Assembly (NCBI RefSeq): GCF_000325705.1
Contig: NC_019904.1
Coordinates: 2,916,001 to 2,980,000, forward strand
Length of the DNA stretch: 64,000 nucleotides
DNA from: Echinicola vietnamensis DSM 17526
GTDB lineage: Bacteria; Bacteroidota; Bacteroidia; Cytophagales; Cyclobacteriaceae
Direction of reading: 5' to 3'
This document shows, one piece after another, positions 8,687 to 16,547 of the stretch. The position numbers and the translations under genes are program-made. Every line of letters begins with the position of its first letter. The stretch's first letter is position 1. Under the pieces are notes generated by a model that was not told the origin of the DNA, ran no database searches, and saw nothing but the letters and a program-made list of their open reading frames with translations.

Positions 8687-9601
8687 TCAAGAAAAAACCA
8701 CCATGCCAATGCCAAAAGCCAACACCCAAAATAAGGTGGAGATGGCCATTTTCTTTAAGTAGGGATCCAGGTCGGAAGATTTGGTCTTTCGCTGAACTTG
8801 TAGGCCGATATGGATCATGAGGGGCATCACCACCAAGGCTGTAAGTGCACCAGGGACGTTTTCTACCGCACAGAAAACCAATAGCGACACATTCCCCAGT
8901 AGGATCAATGCCCAATTATAGCGTACGGCAGCCTTTCTACCTATCCTGACGGGAATGGACTTTTTACCTGCTTTTTGATCAGATTCGATGTCCCGGATAT
9001 TATTGATGTTCAACACGGCCGTACTAAAGAAGCCTAGGGAAATGGCTGGTAACACCAAGGAGGAGGAAAATTCCAAGCTGTGCAGGAAATAGGTCCCCAA
9101 TACCCCTACCAAACCAAAAAACACAAATACTGATATGTCTCCCAATCCCATGTATCCATAGGGATTGGAGCCTGAAGTATAATTGACCGCCGCAAAAATG
9201 GACAATATGCCGATGCCGATAAACGTGAAAAACAACACCCAATTCTCCAATGCTACATATAACAATAAGACACCGCACAAAAATGATAAAATCCCCAGTA
9301 AAACCATGGCCTTTTTCATCTCAGAGGGCTGAATGATGCCGGATTGAACCGCCCGAATTGGGCCTTCTCGCTCAGCACTATCCGCACCATGGACACTGTC
9401 TCCATAGTCATTGGCCAGATTGGATAGGATTTGTAGCAGCGTGGTGGTCAGTGCGGCAAGTACGGTGACCTCCCACCGGAAATTGCCATGAAACCAAGCA
9501 ATAAAACTGGCCATCAAGATACTGGCAAGTGCTAATGGAAGGGTCCTTAATCGAATGGCGTGTAGCCAAGCTTGTTTTTTACTGGTAATCGCGATGTCCA
9601 C
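8687..9601 (-). CDS. menA: 1,4-dihydroxy-2-naphthoate polyprenyltransferase MenA
   Basis: A membrane prenyltransferase of the UbiA family (304 aa) that attaches the polyprenyl tail to 1,4-dihydroxy-2-naphthoate in menaquinone synthesis. About eight or nine hydrophobic segments are visible. The first Asp-rich motif is NLANDYGDSVHGADS with EGPIRAVQSG, and the second NNIRDIESDQKAGKKSIPVRIG; together they bind Mg-pyrophosphate. The start is a GTG at 9601; the next Met is 29 codons in, which would remove the conserved IRLRTLPLALASIL region. The other men genes are not nearby. Confidence 0.93.
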   Translation of the reverse strand: MDIAITSKKQAWLHAIRLRTLPLALASILMASFIAWFHGNFRWEVTVLAALTTTLLQILSNLANDYGDSVHGADSAEREGPIRAVQSGIIQPSEMKKAMVLLGILSFLCGVLLLYVALENWVLFFTFIGIGILSIFAAVNYTSGSNPYGYMGLGDISVFVFFGLVGVLGTYFLHSLEFSSSLVLPAISLGFFSTAVLNINNIRDIESDQKAGKKSIPVRIGRKAAVRYNWALILLGNVSLLVFCAVENVPGALTALVVMPLMIHIGLQVQRKTKSSDLDPYLKKMAISTLFWVLAFGIGMVVFS

Positions 9602-9637
9602 GTCTTTGTAAGATGAGTAGGGAAGTGGGGTTGGTAT

Positions 9638-9683
9638 AAAAACCTGTCAGGCCCTCTTTTTCAAAAAGTGCCTGACAGGTTTT
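9638..9683 (-). terminator. Terminator after the glutathione peroxidase gene
   Basis: A long hairpin with arms AAAACCTGTCAGGC (9639-9652) and GCCTGACAGGTTTT (9670-9683), with a further CTTTTT/AAAAAG inner pairing. On the minus strand it is followed by TTTTTAT. It lies 27 bp beyond the gpx stop and upstream of menA, so menA has its own promoter or depends on readthrough. Confidence 0.8.
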
Positions 9684-9710
9684 ACTTCAATAATTGGATA
9701 GGAGAAATGA

Positions 9711-10307
9711 TTATGATTCGATGACCTTGATGATTTCTTCATCCATGGGATTGACGGCCGATTGGAAAAAGTGCTTCAACTCACCGTTTTCATCGATATA
9801 ATATTTACAGAAATTCCATGTAGGTTCTTGATCATTCCATCCATTTTGGGATTTATCGGAAAGCCATCTGTAGAGCGGATGCTTGTCCACGCCCTTTACG
9901 GATACTTTTTCAAACATCGGAAAAGTGACGCCATAGTTTCCTGTACAGAATTTCTTGATTTCTTCATTGGAACCAGGCTCTTGCCCGCCAAAGTTGTTGG
10001 CAGGAAATCCGAGGATGGTGATTTTGTCTCCGTATTCTTCGTTGAGCTTTTGAAGGTCTTCATATTGTGGCGTGTAACCGCACTTGGATGCTACATTGAC
10101 CACGAGGACCTTTTGCCCTTTGAATTTGCTGAGATTGACCTCGTTCCCATCGATATCCTTGACGGTGAAGTCATAAAAGGATTTTGTTGTTTGCATGGCT
10201 TCTTGGTTTTGGGATGTTGCTTCGACGGTTCCATTGGTCTTGTCGTTGGATTCAGCACTGCAGGCCGCGAATGCCACTATGGAAAGGATGAAAATTAGTT
10301 GTCTCAT
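9711..10307 (-). CDS. Glutathione peroxidase-family lipoprotein
   Basis: A thiol peroxidase of the GPx family (198 aa). The N-terminus is a lipoprotein signal with lipobox AFAAC (Cys16), so it should be anchored in an envelope membrane. The GPx core follows: VNVASKCGYTPQY with the peroxidatic Cys in place of selenocysteine, LGFPANNFGGQEPG with the Gln of the catalytic triad, and WNFCKYYID (Trp/Asn of the tetrad). Such Cys-GPx enzymes usually take electrons from thioredoxin rather than glutathione. Only two bases separate it from argS upstream, so it is probably co-transcribed with argS. A terminator follows. Confidence 0.93.
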   Translation of the reverse strand: MRQLIFILSIVAFAACSAESNDKTNGTVEATSQNQEAMQTTKSFYDFTVKDIDGNEVNLSKFKGQKVLVVNVASKCGYTPQYEDLQKLNEEYGDKITILGFPANNFGGQEPGSNEEIKKFCTGNYGVTFPMFEKVSVKGVDKHPLYRWLSDKSQNGWNDQEPTWNFCKYYIDENGELKHFFQSAVNPMDEEIIKVIES

Positions 10308-10309
10308 AA

Positions 10310-12100
10310 TTACATTTTTTCAGGTACTTTTATTCCTAATAACTTCATTCCGGACTGTAAAGTTTTGGCTACTTGAGCACTAAGGGCCACCCGGAAGCTG
10401 CGAATTTTCTCATCCGCTTCACTAAAGATAGGAAGTTCTGCATAAAAGCGGTTATATTCTTTGGCCAAATCAAACATATATTGGGCAATGACTGATGGAG
10501 AAAGCTCTTCACCCGCTTGGGCTATTTTTTTCTCATAATCATTCAGTAAGATGATCAGCTCTTTTTCTGCATTCTCTACTTGTTGTAGGCCGTTAAAACC
10601 TGATGCAGAATAATCTAGGCCAATTTGTTTGGCTTTTCGCAGGATGCTGGCAATACGCGCATGGGAGTACTGGATGAAAGGGCCTGTGTTGCCTTGGAAT
10701 TCAATGGATTCTTGAGGATTGAAGAGCATTCGCTTCTTGGGGTCGACTTTTAGTAAAAAGTACTTCAGCGCCCCTAAGCCTAGCATTTCATACAGTTCCT
10801 TTGCCTGTTCATCAGAGAAACCTTCGATTTTCCCGAGTTCTTTGGTATGGCTTTCCGCCGTATCGACCATTTCTTGGATCAGATCATCGGCATCCACCAC
10901 AGTACCCTCGCGGGATTTCATCTTTCCGGTAGGCAGGTCCACCATGCCATAGGACAGGTGATAAAGTCCCTCACCGTAAGGACGATTTAGCTTTCGCATG
11001 ATCTTAAAGAGCACATCGAAGTGATAATCTTGCTCATTGCCTACCACGTAAACCGATTTGTTGATCTTGAAATCTTCGTATTTTAGGTCTGCCGTGCCCA
11101 TGTCCTGCGTGATGTACACCGAGGTGCCATCCCCACGGAGGACGAGCTTTTCATCCAACCCTTCTTCCGTAAGGTCTGCCCAAACGGAATTGTTGTCTTT
11201 TTTAAAAAAAACGCCTTTTTCAAGCCCTTCTTCCACAATGTTTTTGCCCAGGAGGTAGGTGTCTGACTCATAGTAAAACTTGTCAAAGCTCACTCCCATT
11301 TTTTTATAGGTGGCATCAAACCCTTCATACACCCAACTGTTCATCGTTTTCCAAAGGGTTACCGTTTCTTCATCGCCAGCTTCCCACTTGCGCAGCATTT
11401 CCTGAGCTTCTAGCATAAGTGGAGCCTGCTTTTTGGCGTCTTCTTCGGATAGGCCCTTTTCGATGAGTTCGTTGATTTGTTTTTTATAGGCTTTGTCAAA
11501 AAGCACATAATACTTGCCTGCCAAATGGTCACCTTTGAACCCGCCGGACGTTGGGGTTTCGCCATTGCCAAAGTGGAGGTAGGCCACCATGGATTTGCAG
11601 ATGTGGATCCCCCGGTCGTTGACAAGGTTTGCCTTGATGACCTCATAGCCGTTGGCTGCAAGGATTTCCGAAACCGAAAAACCTAGGAAATTGTTTCTAA
11701 GGTGACCCAGATGAAGGGGCTTGTTGGTGTTGGGGGAGCTAAACTCCACCATGACTTTTTGGTTTTTTGGGGGCAACTGGCCGAGCTGCTCGTTTTGGTA
11801 GAGCGTTTGGAAAACAGCCATCCAGGACTGTTCATTGACAGAAATGTTCAAGAAACCTTTTACGACATTAAAAGCACTTACGGCCTCGCAGTTTTCCACC
11901 AAGTATTGCCCGATTTTGTCTCCACTGTCCTCGGGTTTCATTTTGGTGTATTTAAGGAATGGAAAAAGTACGAAGGTATAATTGCCTTCAAACTCCTTAC
12001 GGGTAGGTTGTAAGGAGAGGGACTCAGGGGTTACCTGATGATCAAATGCTTTTGAAAAACCTTCGCTAATGGCTTTCAGTATCTGTTCTTGAATCGTCAT
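10310..12100 (-). CDS. argS: Arginyl-tRNA synthetase ArgS
   Basis: A class Ia synthetase charging tRNA-Arg (596 aa from the chosen start). The N-terminal additional domain (1-about 110) is followed by SSPNTNKPLHLGHLRN, the HIGH region. KMSK is represented by LPTGKMKSREG, the usual relaxed form in ArgS. The C-terminal DALR anticodon domain begins around QYSHARIASILRKA. An upstream in-frame ATG at 12124 would add eight residues; MTIQEQILKAI is closer to family N-termini. It is followed at two bases by the peroxidase gene. Confidence 0.95.
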   Translation of the reverse strand: MTIQEQILKAISEGFSKAFDHQVTPESLSLQPTRKEFEGNYTFVLFPFLKYTKMKPEDSGDKIGQYLVENCEAVSAFNVVKGFLNISVNEQSWMAVFQTLYQNEQLGQLPPKNQKVMVEFSSPNTNKPLHLGHLRNNFLGFSVSEILAANGYEVIKANLVNDRGIHICKSMVAYLHFGNGETPTSGGFKGDHLAGKYYVLFDKAYKKQINELIEKGLSEEDAKKQAPLMLEAQEMLRKWEAGDEETVTLWKTMNSWVYEGFDATYKKMGVSFDKFYYESDTYLLGKNIVEEGLEKGVFFKKDNNSVWADLTEEGLDEKLVLRGDGTSVYITQDMGTADLKYEDFKINKSVYVVGNEQDYHFDVLFKIMRKLNRPYGEGLYHLSYGMVDLPTGKMKSREGTVVDADDLIQEMVDTAESHTKELGKIEGFSDEQAKELYEMLGLGALKYFLLKVDPKKRMLFNPQESIEFQGNTGPFIQYSHARIASILRKAKQIGLDYSASGFNGLQQVENAEKELIILLNDYEKKIAQAGEELSPSVIAQYMFDLAKEYNRFYAELPIFSEADEKIRSFRVALSAQVAKTLQSGMKLLGIKVPEKM

Positions 12101-12163
12101 GCTTTTGTTAAAGTTTGATCGCATTTTTGACCCCTAGTGGATCAATTGCATATTTTTTAGCTT

Positions 12164-13114
12164 CTAAAAGTTGCTGACCAATGATTTGGTGGTGGATTCC
12201 AGTACTTCAAAGGCGTTTTGGGCCATGATGTTTTCAGAATCCAACGTAGGGTTAACCTCTACAATTTCCCAACAGCAAACTCTTTTGTCTTTTATCAATT
12301 CCATGTTCAATTTTAAGGCTTCTTGCACCGTCAAACCATCGGGAACTGGTGTTCCTGTACCTACGGAAATGGAACTGTCCATGCTGTCTACATCGAAGGA
12401 AATATAAATCTGCTCACAATCTTTCAAAATGGCCAAAGCCTCTTCCGAAATTTGAGTTATTCCCTTTTGACGGACTTCTTGGGTGGTGAAGTTACGTATG
12501 CCGTGCTTTTCGATCAGCTTGTTTTCAGGTTCTTCCGTGTCTCTTACAGCAATGTAGACAATGTCCGACGCCTTGATCTTTGGGAAATCCCCGCCGATTT
12601 TTTTGATCTTTTCCCAGTATTCGATTTCTTCCGCAGATGGATCCTGTTGCCGGTTTTCAAGATTGTCTTCTTGAAGGCACATACCCAAGGGCATGCCGTG
12701 CATATTCCCTGAAGGACTCGTGTAGGGGCTGTGGATGTCAGCATGGGCGTCGATCCATATCACCCCAAGGCGCTTTTCCGGATTGGCAGCCTTGATTCCC
12801 ATGATGGTCCCTGCAGCGGTAGAGTGATCCCCCGCCAGGACAATTGGGAATTTCTTTTCCTCACGGAGTGCTTTTATCGTATCGTGCACATTTCCCAGCA
12901 CCTCATGCACCCCGTCAATGTACTTGGCATGCGGATAGGGGTTGTTTTTCCATAGGTAATTGTTGGCATCTGGCACATTGATGGGGTCAAACCGGGTAAA
13001 GAAATCCGATTTTTTACCCAAGCTCGCCACCTTTAGCGCGTCAATTCCCAAGCTGGCCCCTCTAGTGCCTGCGGCAAGTTCAGACCGTACTTCTACAAGC
13101 TTGATGTTTCTCAT
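12164..13114 (-). CDS. rocF: Arginase (ureohydrolase family)
   Basis: A binuclear manganese enzyme (316 aa) of the arginase/agmatinase family. The metal-ligand motifs are all present: AGDHSTAAG, WIDAHADIHSPYTSPSGNMHGMPLG and SFDVDSMDSS. The TSPSGNMHG substrate loop is that of arginases rather than agmatinases, so conversion of arginine to ornithine and urea is the best call. It is cytoplasmic. It lies just upstream of argS on the same strand, and arginine decarboxylase is 8 kb away, so the region has several arginine-consuming genes. The gene symbol is given by family only. Confidence 0.85.
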   Translation of the reverse strand: MRNIKLVEVRSELAAGTRGASLGIDALKVASLGKKSDFFTRFDPINVPDANNYLWKNNPYPHAKYIDGVHEVLGNVHDTIKALREEKKFPIVLAGDHSTAAGTIMGIKAANPEKRLGVIWIDAHADIHSPYTSPSGNMHGMPLGMCLQEDNLENRQQDPSAEEIEYWEKIKKIGGDFPKIKASDIVYIAVRDTEEPENKLIEKHGIRNFTTQEVRQKGITQISEEALAILKDCEQIYISFDVDSMDSSISVGTGTPVPDGLTVQEALKLNMELIKDKRVCCWEIVEVNPTLDSENIMAQNAFEVLESTTKSLVSNF

Positions 13115-13525
13115 AATGGGTAAATCTCTAGTTCGTTATATTGGGCAAATCAGTTATTTGGATCAATTGCCACAAAAGTAGTCAAAAATGTGCATTTATG
13201 GGAGAAGGGAGGTGTGAAAGGTGAGGCGGTTTTGTACAATAAGACAAATCGTCCAGTTTCCCGTACGTGATCATGCGTTTATGATGGTAATAATGATGTT
13301 CTTTTCGCTGATTTTACCCGTTACTTTCACTAATAAGTGAAGGTTAAGCTTGAACGGCTATTGATAATAGTAAGGTATCTAGATCTATTGGTTTTCAGTG
13401 GGATAGTGTTGTAAATTTATACGTGAAGAGAGCGGAGGTATACACCGTTTGGCCTCTTTTCAAGGGGAGTTAAAGTGAGGAAATTAGGGGAAAGAAAATA
13501 ATTCCCTACAAATTCTATAGGGAAA
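13115..13525. other. Non-coding gap upstream of the SAM-riboswitch unit
   Basis: About 410 bp separate the divergent arginase gene and the riboswitch promoter. No gene was seen. A 7-bp inverted repeat TTCCCTA/TAGGGAA (13502-13524) touches the predicted -33 box of the next promoter. Confidence 0.5.
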
Positions 13526-13556
13526 TTAGTTTTTGTAAAAAATTGTCGTACCTTTG
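13526..13556 (+). promoter_or_regulatory. Promoter of the SAM-riboswitch unit
   Basis: TTAG (13526-13529), a 19-bp spacer and TACCTTTG (13549-13556). The -7 box matches TAnnTTTG exactly and the -33 box 3 of 4. The expected start is near 13563, about 35 bases before the aptamer. Confidence 0.6.
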
Positions 13557-13596
13557 AAACAGTTATTAGCGAAAAGCGCCGAAAGCTTGGTAGCTG

Positions 13597-13706
13597 ATTT
13601 ATAAAGAATAGGGGAGAGAACAGGCTCGAAGAACCTATAGCAACCTATCCCTCTCAACAAAGAAAAGGTGCTAAATCCTGCCGAAATCATTTGAGGACCT
13701 ATAAAT
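13597..13706 (+). ncRNA. SAM-I (S-box) riboswitch aptamer
   Basis: Closing helix P1 is ATTTATA (13597-13603) with TATAAAT (13700-13706). Between them is the S-box core: GGGGAGAG paired with the TCCCTCTC side, the kink-turn-like stretch GGCTCGAAGAACC...GCAACC, and the highly conserved AAGGTGCTAAATCCTGCC of the P3/J3-4 region. Order and spacing are those of SAM-I aptamers, which turn off genes when S-adenosylmethionine is abundant. The mechanism downstream is unclear: no simple terminator follows. Instead there is a short Met/Cys-rich ORF before the structural gene. Confidence 0.85.
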
Positions 13707-13715
13707 GTGAAAACC

Positions 13716-13778
13716 ATGAGACAAGCAATGCGAATGCGGAAACCGATGAAAGCCCCCAAAGGGTGTTGTTGCAGATAG
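13716..13778 (+). CDS. Met/Cys-rich leader ORF
   Basis: A 20-codon ORF placed between the SAM-I aptamer and the orphan CDS. It has four Met (MRQAMRMRKPM) and ends in Cys-Cys-Cys-Arg-stop, so seven of twenty residues contain sulfur. The TGT TGT TGC codons fall in a possible hairpin (GGGT..TTGC with GCAAACCC, about 13761-13790). By analogy with amino-acid leader peptides, ribosome stalling when Cys or Met is scarce could modulate the downstream gene. This is inferred from position and composition only. Confidence 0.6.
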   Translation: MRQAMRMRKPMKAPKGCCCR

Positions 13779-13828
13779 TAGCAAACCCTCAGAAAAATCA
13801 ACTAATAACGATCTTAACTAAAGAAACC

Positions 13829-14320
13829 ATGACAGCAATAGCTTCTAACCATAGCATTTCCACTCAAAACAATCATATCTTCAGCTTTCAGTCCGTCATC
13901 AGGAACAAAACCACGGACCAAAAGTCCTTAAGTGCTTATGAGTGGCTTTCAGAAAATGAATTTGTCCAATTGGAAGGCCAAGGTACTTTTGGCTTTCACA
14001 ACTTTGAAGCGGCCAATAAGCAGTTTCAAGCGATCTACTTCACCCTCAAAGGGGATTTGGCCGCACACTATGCATTCTTCAGGGGAATCGTACTGGCTGG
14101 ACAACCTAAAGAGGTCTATTTGGAAAACATTCATGAAAACAGAAGTTTCACATTGAAGTTTTACAAGAAGAATGAAGCGGTAGCCAAAGAGTACTTGGAG
14201 AAGATTTTTAGAATCGTCAACGATGAAATCAGGTTCAAACAAGTGCTACGAAAAGTGCTCATCAATCAGGAAAAGCACCGCTTGGAAGAAAAGTTGCTCT
14301 TTAATGAACTGAGCCATTAA
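13829..14320 (+). CDS. Orphan SAM-riboswitch-controlled protein without Cys or internal Met
   Basis: I do not recognise this 163-aa protein. It has no signal peptide and no clear membrane segment. An N-terminal Ser/Asn/His-rich stretch (1-25) precedes an alternating hydrophobic, probably beta-rich middle (about 50-110). The charged helical C-terminus is rich in Lys/Glu (about 115-163). It contains no Cys, and the only Met is the initiator. The frame is open back to a TTG at 13691, but that would run through the riboswitch. The ATG at 13829, 51 bases after the leader ORF, is the plausible start. It is monocistronic, with a terminator 35 bp downstream. Control by the SAM-I aptamer suggests a role in sulfur or methionine limitation. 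The biochemical function is unknown. Confidence 0.8.
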   Translation: MTAIASNHSISTQNNHIFSFQSVIRNKTTDQKSLSAYEWLSENEFVQLEGQGTFGFHNFEAANKQFQAIYFTLKGDLAAHYAFFRGIVLAGQPKEVYLENIHENRSFTLKFYKKNEAVAKEYLEKIFRIVNDEIRFKQVLRKVLINQEKHRLEEKLLFNELSH

Positions 14321-14354
14321 GGTACAATAATAAACCATCACTAATAACCATATT

Positions 14355-14391
14355 AAAACACCTCCGAAGTATTTTTCGAGGTGTTTTTTTT
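14355..14391 (+). terminator. Terminator of the SAM-riboswitch unit
   Basis: AAAACACCTC (14355-14364) pairs with GAGGTGTTTT, and the second arm ends in a run of eight T. Confidence 0.85.
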
Positions 14392-14535
14392 GTTGGCCCA
14401 ATTGAGGGGTATGGAAACGGTTCGTGCAGATAAGGAGGAAACGCTGATAGCATGATCACCAAGCAGCATACCCAAAGCCTTAGCAGTATTCTATCATCAT
14501 TACTGAGGGCAAGGCCCTTGATAAACCTTAAATTA

Positions 14536-14613
14536 GCCACAGATAAAATGGATGAACCCAGATTTGCAATGGTGCCAGCATCTTATCTGTGTTTATCAGC
14601 GTTCATCCGTGGC
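14536..14613. repeat. Imperfect inverted repeat, GCCACAGAT...ATCCGTGGC
   Basis: Left arm GCCACAGATAAAATGGATGA (from 14536) and right arm ending GTTCATCCGTGGC (14601-14613) are imperfect reverse complements. The submotif ATCTGTG/TTCATC is repeated between them. Similar GCCACGGAT-type palindromes occur as scattered intergenic elements in many bacteria (recalled, not searched). Confidence 0.6.
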
Positions 14614-14733
14614 AAAATGGAAACCAACAGTGGAAAGGAAAATGATAAGCCATAGGAATAGGTTGCTCCCAATTTTTCGGCTTGATCCCCAACAAGGCTC
14701 CATGGTACAATTCAATTGTAACTTCCAATGAGT

Positions 14734-14802
14734 GCAGGTTACAGCATTTACTTGGCACCTTTGTGGCGGATTATGTATCCCTGGTTTTACCGTTAAGAAA
14801 AT
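14734..14802. repeat. Dispersed intergenic repeat, copy B
   Basis: Starts GCAGGTTACAGCATTTACTTGG and ends near GGTTTTACCGTTAAGAAAATGG. It matches copy A (6904-6980) over most of its length. Confidence 0.6.
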
Positions 14803-15084
14803 GGCAGTTTACAAAAGTAAAGGATGGGAATGACAGGTTTCATGCTGCCCCTTTACCCCGAGTTCCCGCCGCGGGCTTCCCATGATGAAGTCCTGTCAAG
14901 GGCAGCTTTTGCCCATTTGGTACTTATTCCACCTTTGACGAAGGTGAAAAAAGAAGGAGCAAGTGACTACCTGCTCCCTAAATGGTATCCTGCCTAAAGT
15001 AAAGTTCCATAGGAAGGGGCAAGGTAAAAATGCATTAGCCTTGGATTATTCTCCACGAATGACCGCTAAGCCCCATTTGGTCCG

Positions 15085-16545
15085 TTATTTCCATCCCCCT
15101 CCGAGGCTTCGGTACAGTTCGATGTTGGCGATGGCCAATTGGGTTTTTAACCTTACCAGCTCCATTTGGTTTTCCAAGGCATCTTCTTGGGCATTGATGA
15201 TTTCCAAGTAACTCGCAAATCCACTCTGGAAGAGCAGGAATGCATCCTTAATGCCCTTGTTGGTGACTTGAAGCCTGTCTTCGACGATATTATGGGCTTC
15301 TTGCAGCTTTTCGATCGTTACCAAGGCATTAGAAACTTCCCCTACAGCACCAATGATGGTCTCTTTAAAGTCCAATTGCGCAATTTCTCTTTTATTAAGG
15401 GCAATTAAATGGTTGGTTTTTAACTTGCGATTTTGAAAAATCGGTTGGAAAATGGCCCCGTTCAGCAGCGCAAAACCCGCTCCCATAGGGTCAAGGAAAT
15501 GCTCGATTTGATAGGAGTTGAGGCCTACTCCGCCGCTAATGGTCAAAGAGGGGTATTTCATGGCCTGAGTAACCCCGACATTGGCGTTACTTATGATCAG
15601 GTTATATTCCGATGCGGCAATATCCGGCCTGTTTTGGATTAGTTCCAGCGGTACCCCTGTTTGGTAAGTGCTGTCAAAGGCGATATCTTCCAAGTGATGG
15701 ACCAGCTCCAGCTCTTGGGGAGCCCTTCCCAAGAGTTCATTAAGTCGCGTTTCCTGAATGGCATAATCCCTTTCCAGATCAGGTATCAAGGCCTTTGCCC
15801 GTAGCATTTGGGATTCAGTCTGCTGGACAGCCAGGGAGGTGGTCTCTCCGGCATCATACTGAAGTTTTACGATTCTGAGTGTGTTTTTACTTAACTCATA
15901 GTTACGCCTTGATACGGTGAGCTGGGATTTGAGCATCAGCATGTTTAAGTAGGTCGTAGCCACCTCTGAGACTAAAGCGGTTTGTAATGCTTTTTTAAAC
16001 TCTTGCGTTTTCATAAAATCGGCTCGAGCAGCTTCTTTTTGCCAGCGAAGCTTACCCCAGATATCAATTTCCCAGCTTGCCTGTAGGGAAGATACGTATT
16101 CCATCCGCTCAGTATAAAGTGAAGTAGGAATGTCTTCCCCATGGTTTCTTCTGGCCCTATTGGAACCATAGTTGTTATAATATTCCGAATAATATTCACG
16201 GTTATATTTAAAGGGAGAAGCACCCAGGGAAGGCAGAAAGTTAGCCTTGGATTGCTGTAGATTTTGATAGCCTATGTCGATTTCCTTTGTCATTTTTTGC
16301 ATGTCAAAGTTGTTGGATAGGGCAGAATCGATCAGGCTCACCAAGGTAGAATCCTTGAAATAGGCCTTCCAATTTACAGCCGCCATGTTTTTCTTACCCG
16401 TCATCAAACTGTCCCTGAGGCTGTCAGCTCCATAATATTGATCAGGGAAATCTATTTCCGGTCTATTATAGTTTTGCCCCACCTTACAACTAGCCATCGC
16501 TATTACGACCAGTGTAAAAGGCAATATGTTTTTTAGCGAATTCAT
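15085..16545 (-). CDS. RND efflux outer-membrane channel lipoprotein (TolC/OprM, NodT family)
   Basis: The outer-membrane exit duct of a tripartite pump (486 aa). It begins with a lipoprotein signal (lipobox MASC, Cys20), as in OprM/NodT channels. Two internally similar halves of coiled helices and strands follow, with the typical RPDIAASEYNLIISNANVGVTQAMKYPSLTISGGVG stretch (about 310-345). It is the third gene of the MFP-RND-OMF operon, its ATG 2 bases after the RND stop. The substrate cannot be told from sequence. Confidence 0.93.
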   Translation of the reverse strand: MNSLKNILPFTLVVIAMASCKVGQNYNRPEIDFPDQYYGADSLRDSLMTGKKNMAAVNWKAYFKDSTLVSLIDSALSNNFDMQKMTKEIDIGYQNLQQSKANFLPSLGASPFKYNREYYSEYYNNYGSNRARRNHGEDIPTSLYTERMEYVSSLQASWEIDIWGKLRWQKEAARADFMKTQEFKKALQTALVSEVATTYLNMLMLKSQLTVSRRNYELSKNTLRIVKLQYDAGETTSLAVQQTESQMLRAKALIPDLERDYAIQETRLNELLGRAPQELELVHHLEDIAFDSTYQTGVPLELIQNRPDIAASEYNLIISNANVGVTQAMKYPSLTISGGVGLNSYQIEHFLDPMGAGFALLNGAIFQPIFQNRKLKTNHLIALNKREIAQLDFKETIIGAVGEVSNALVTIEKLQEAHNIVEDRLQVTNKGIKDAFLLFQSGFASYLEIINAQEDALENQMELVRLKTQLAIANIELYRSLGGGWK

Positions 16546-16547
16546 AG

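Larger units (their letters stand above)
14392..15084. other. Non-coding gap rich in repeats
   Basis: About 690 bp without a credible gene. It contains an inverted repeat of the GCCACAGAT type (14536-14613), dispersed repeat copy B (14734-14802) and a loose GACAGG...CCTGTC palindrome around 14831-14905. It looks like a graveyard of small intergenic elements. Confidence 0.55.

Noticed and set aside
12164..13114. Agmatinase instead of arginase
   Set aside because: The TSPSGNMHG loop is arginase-like, and agmatinases usually have a different substrate loop. Not fully excluded.
13691..13828. N-terminal extension of the orphan protein from a TTG
   Set aside because: It would translate through the closing helix of the SAM-I riboswitch and the Met/Cys leader ORF in another frame. 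The ATG at 13829 is better.
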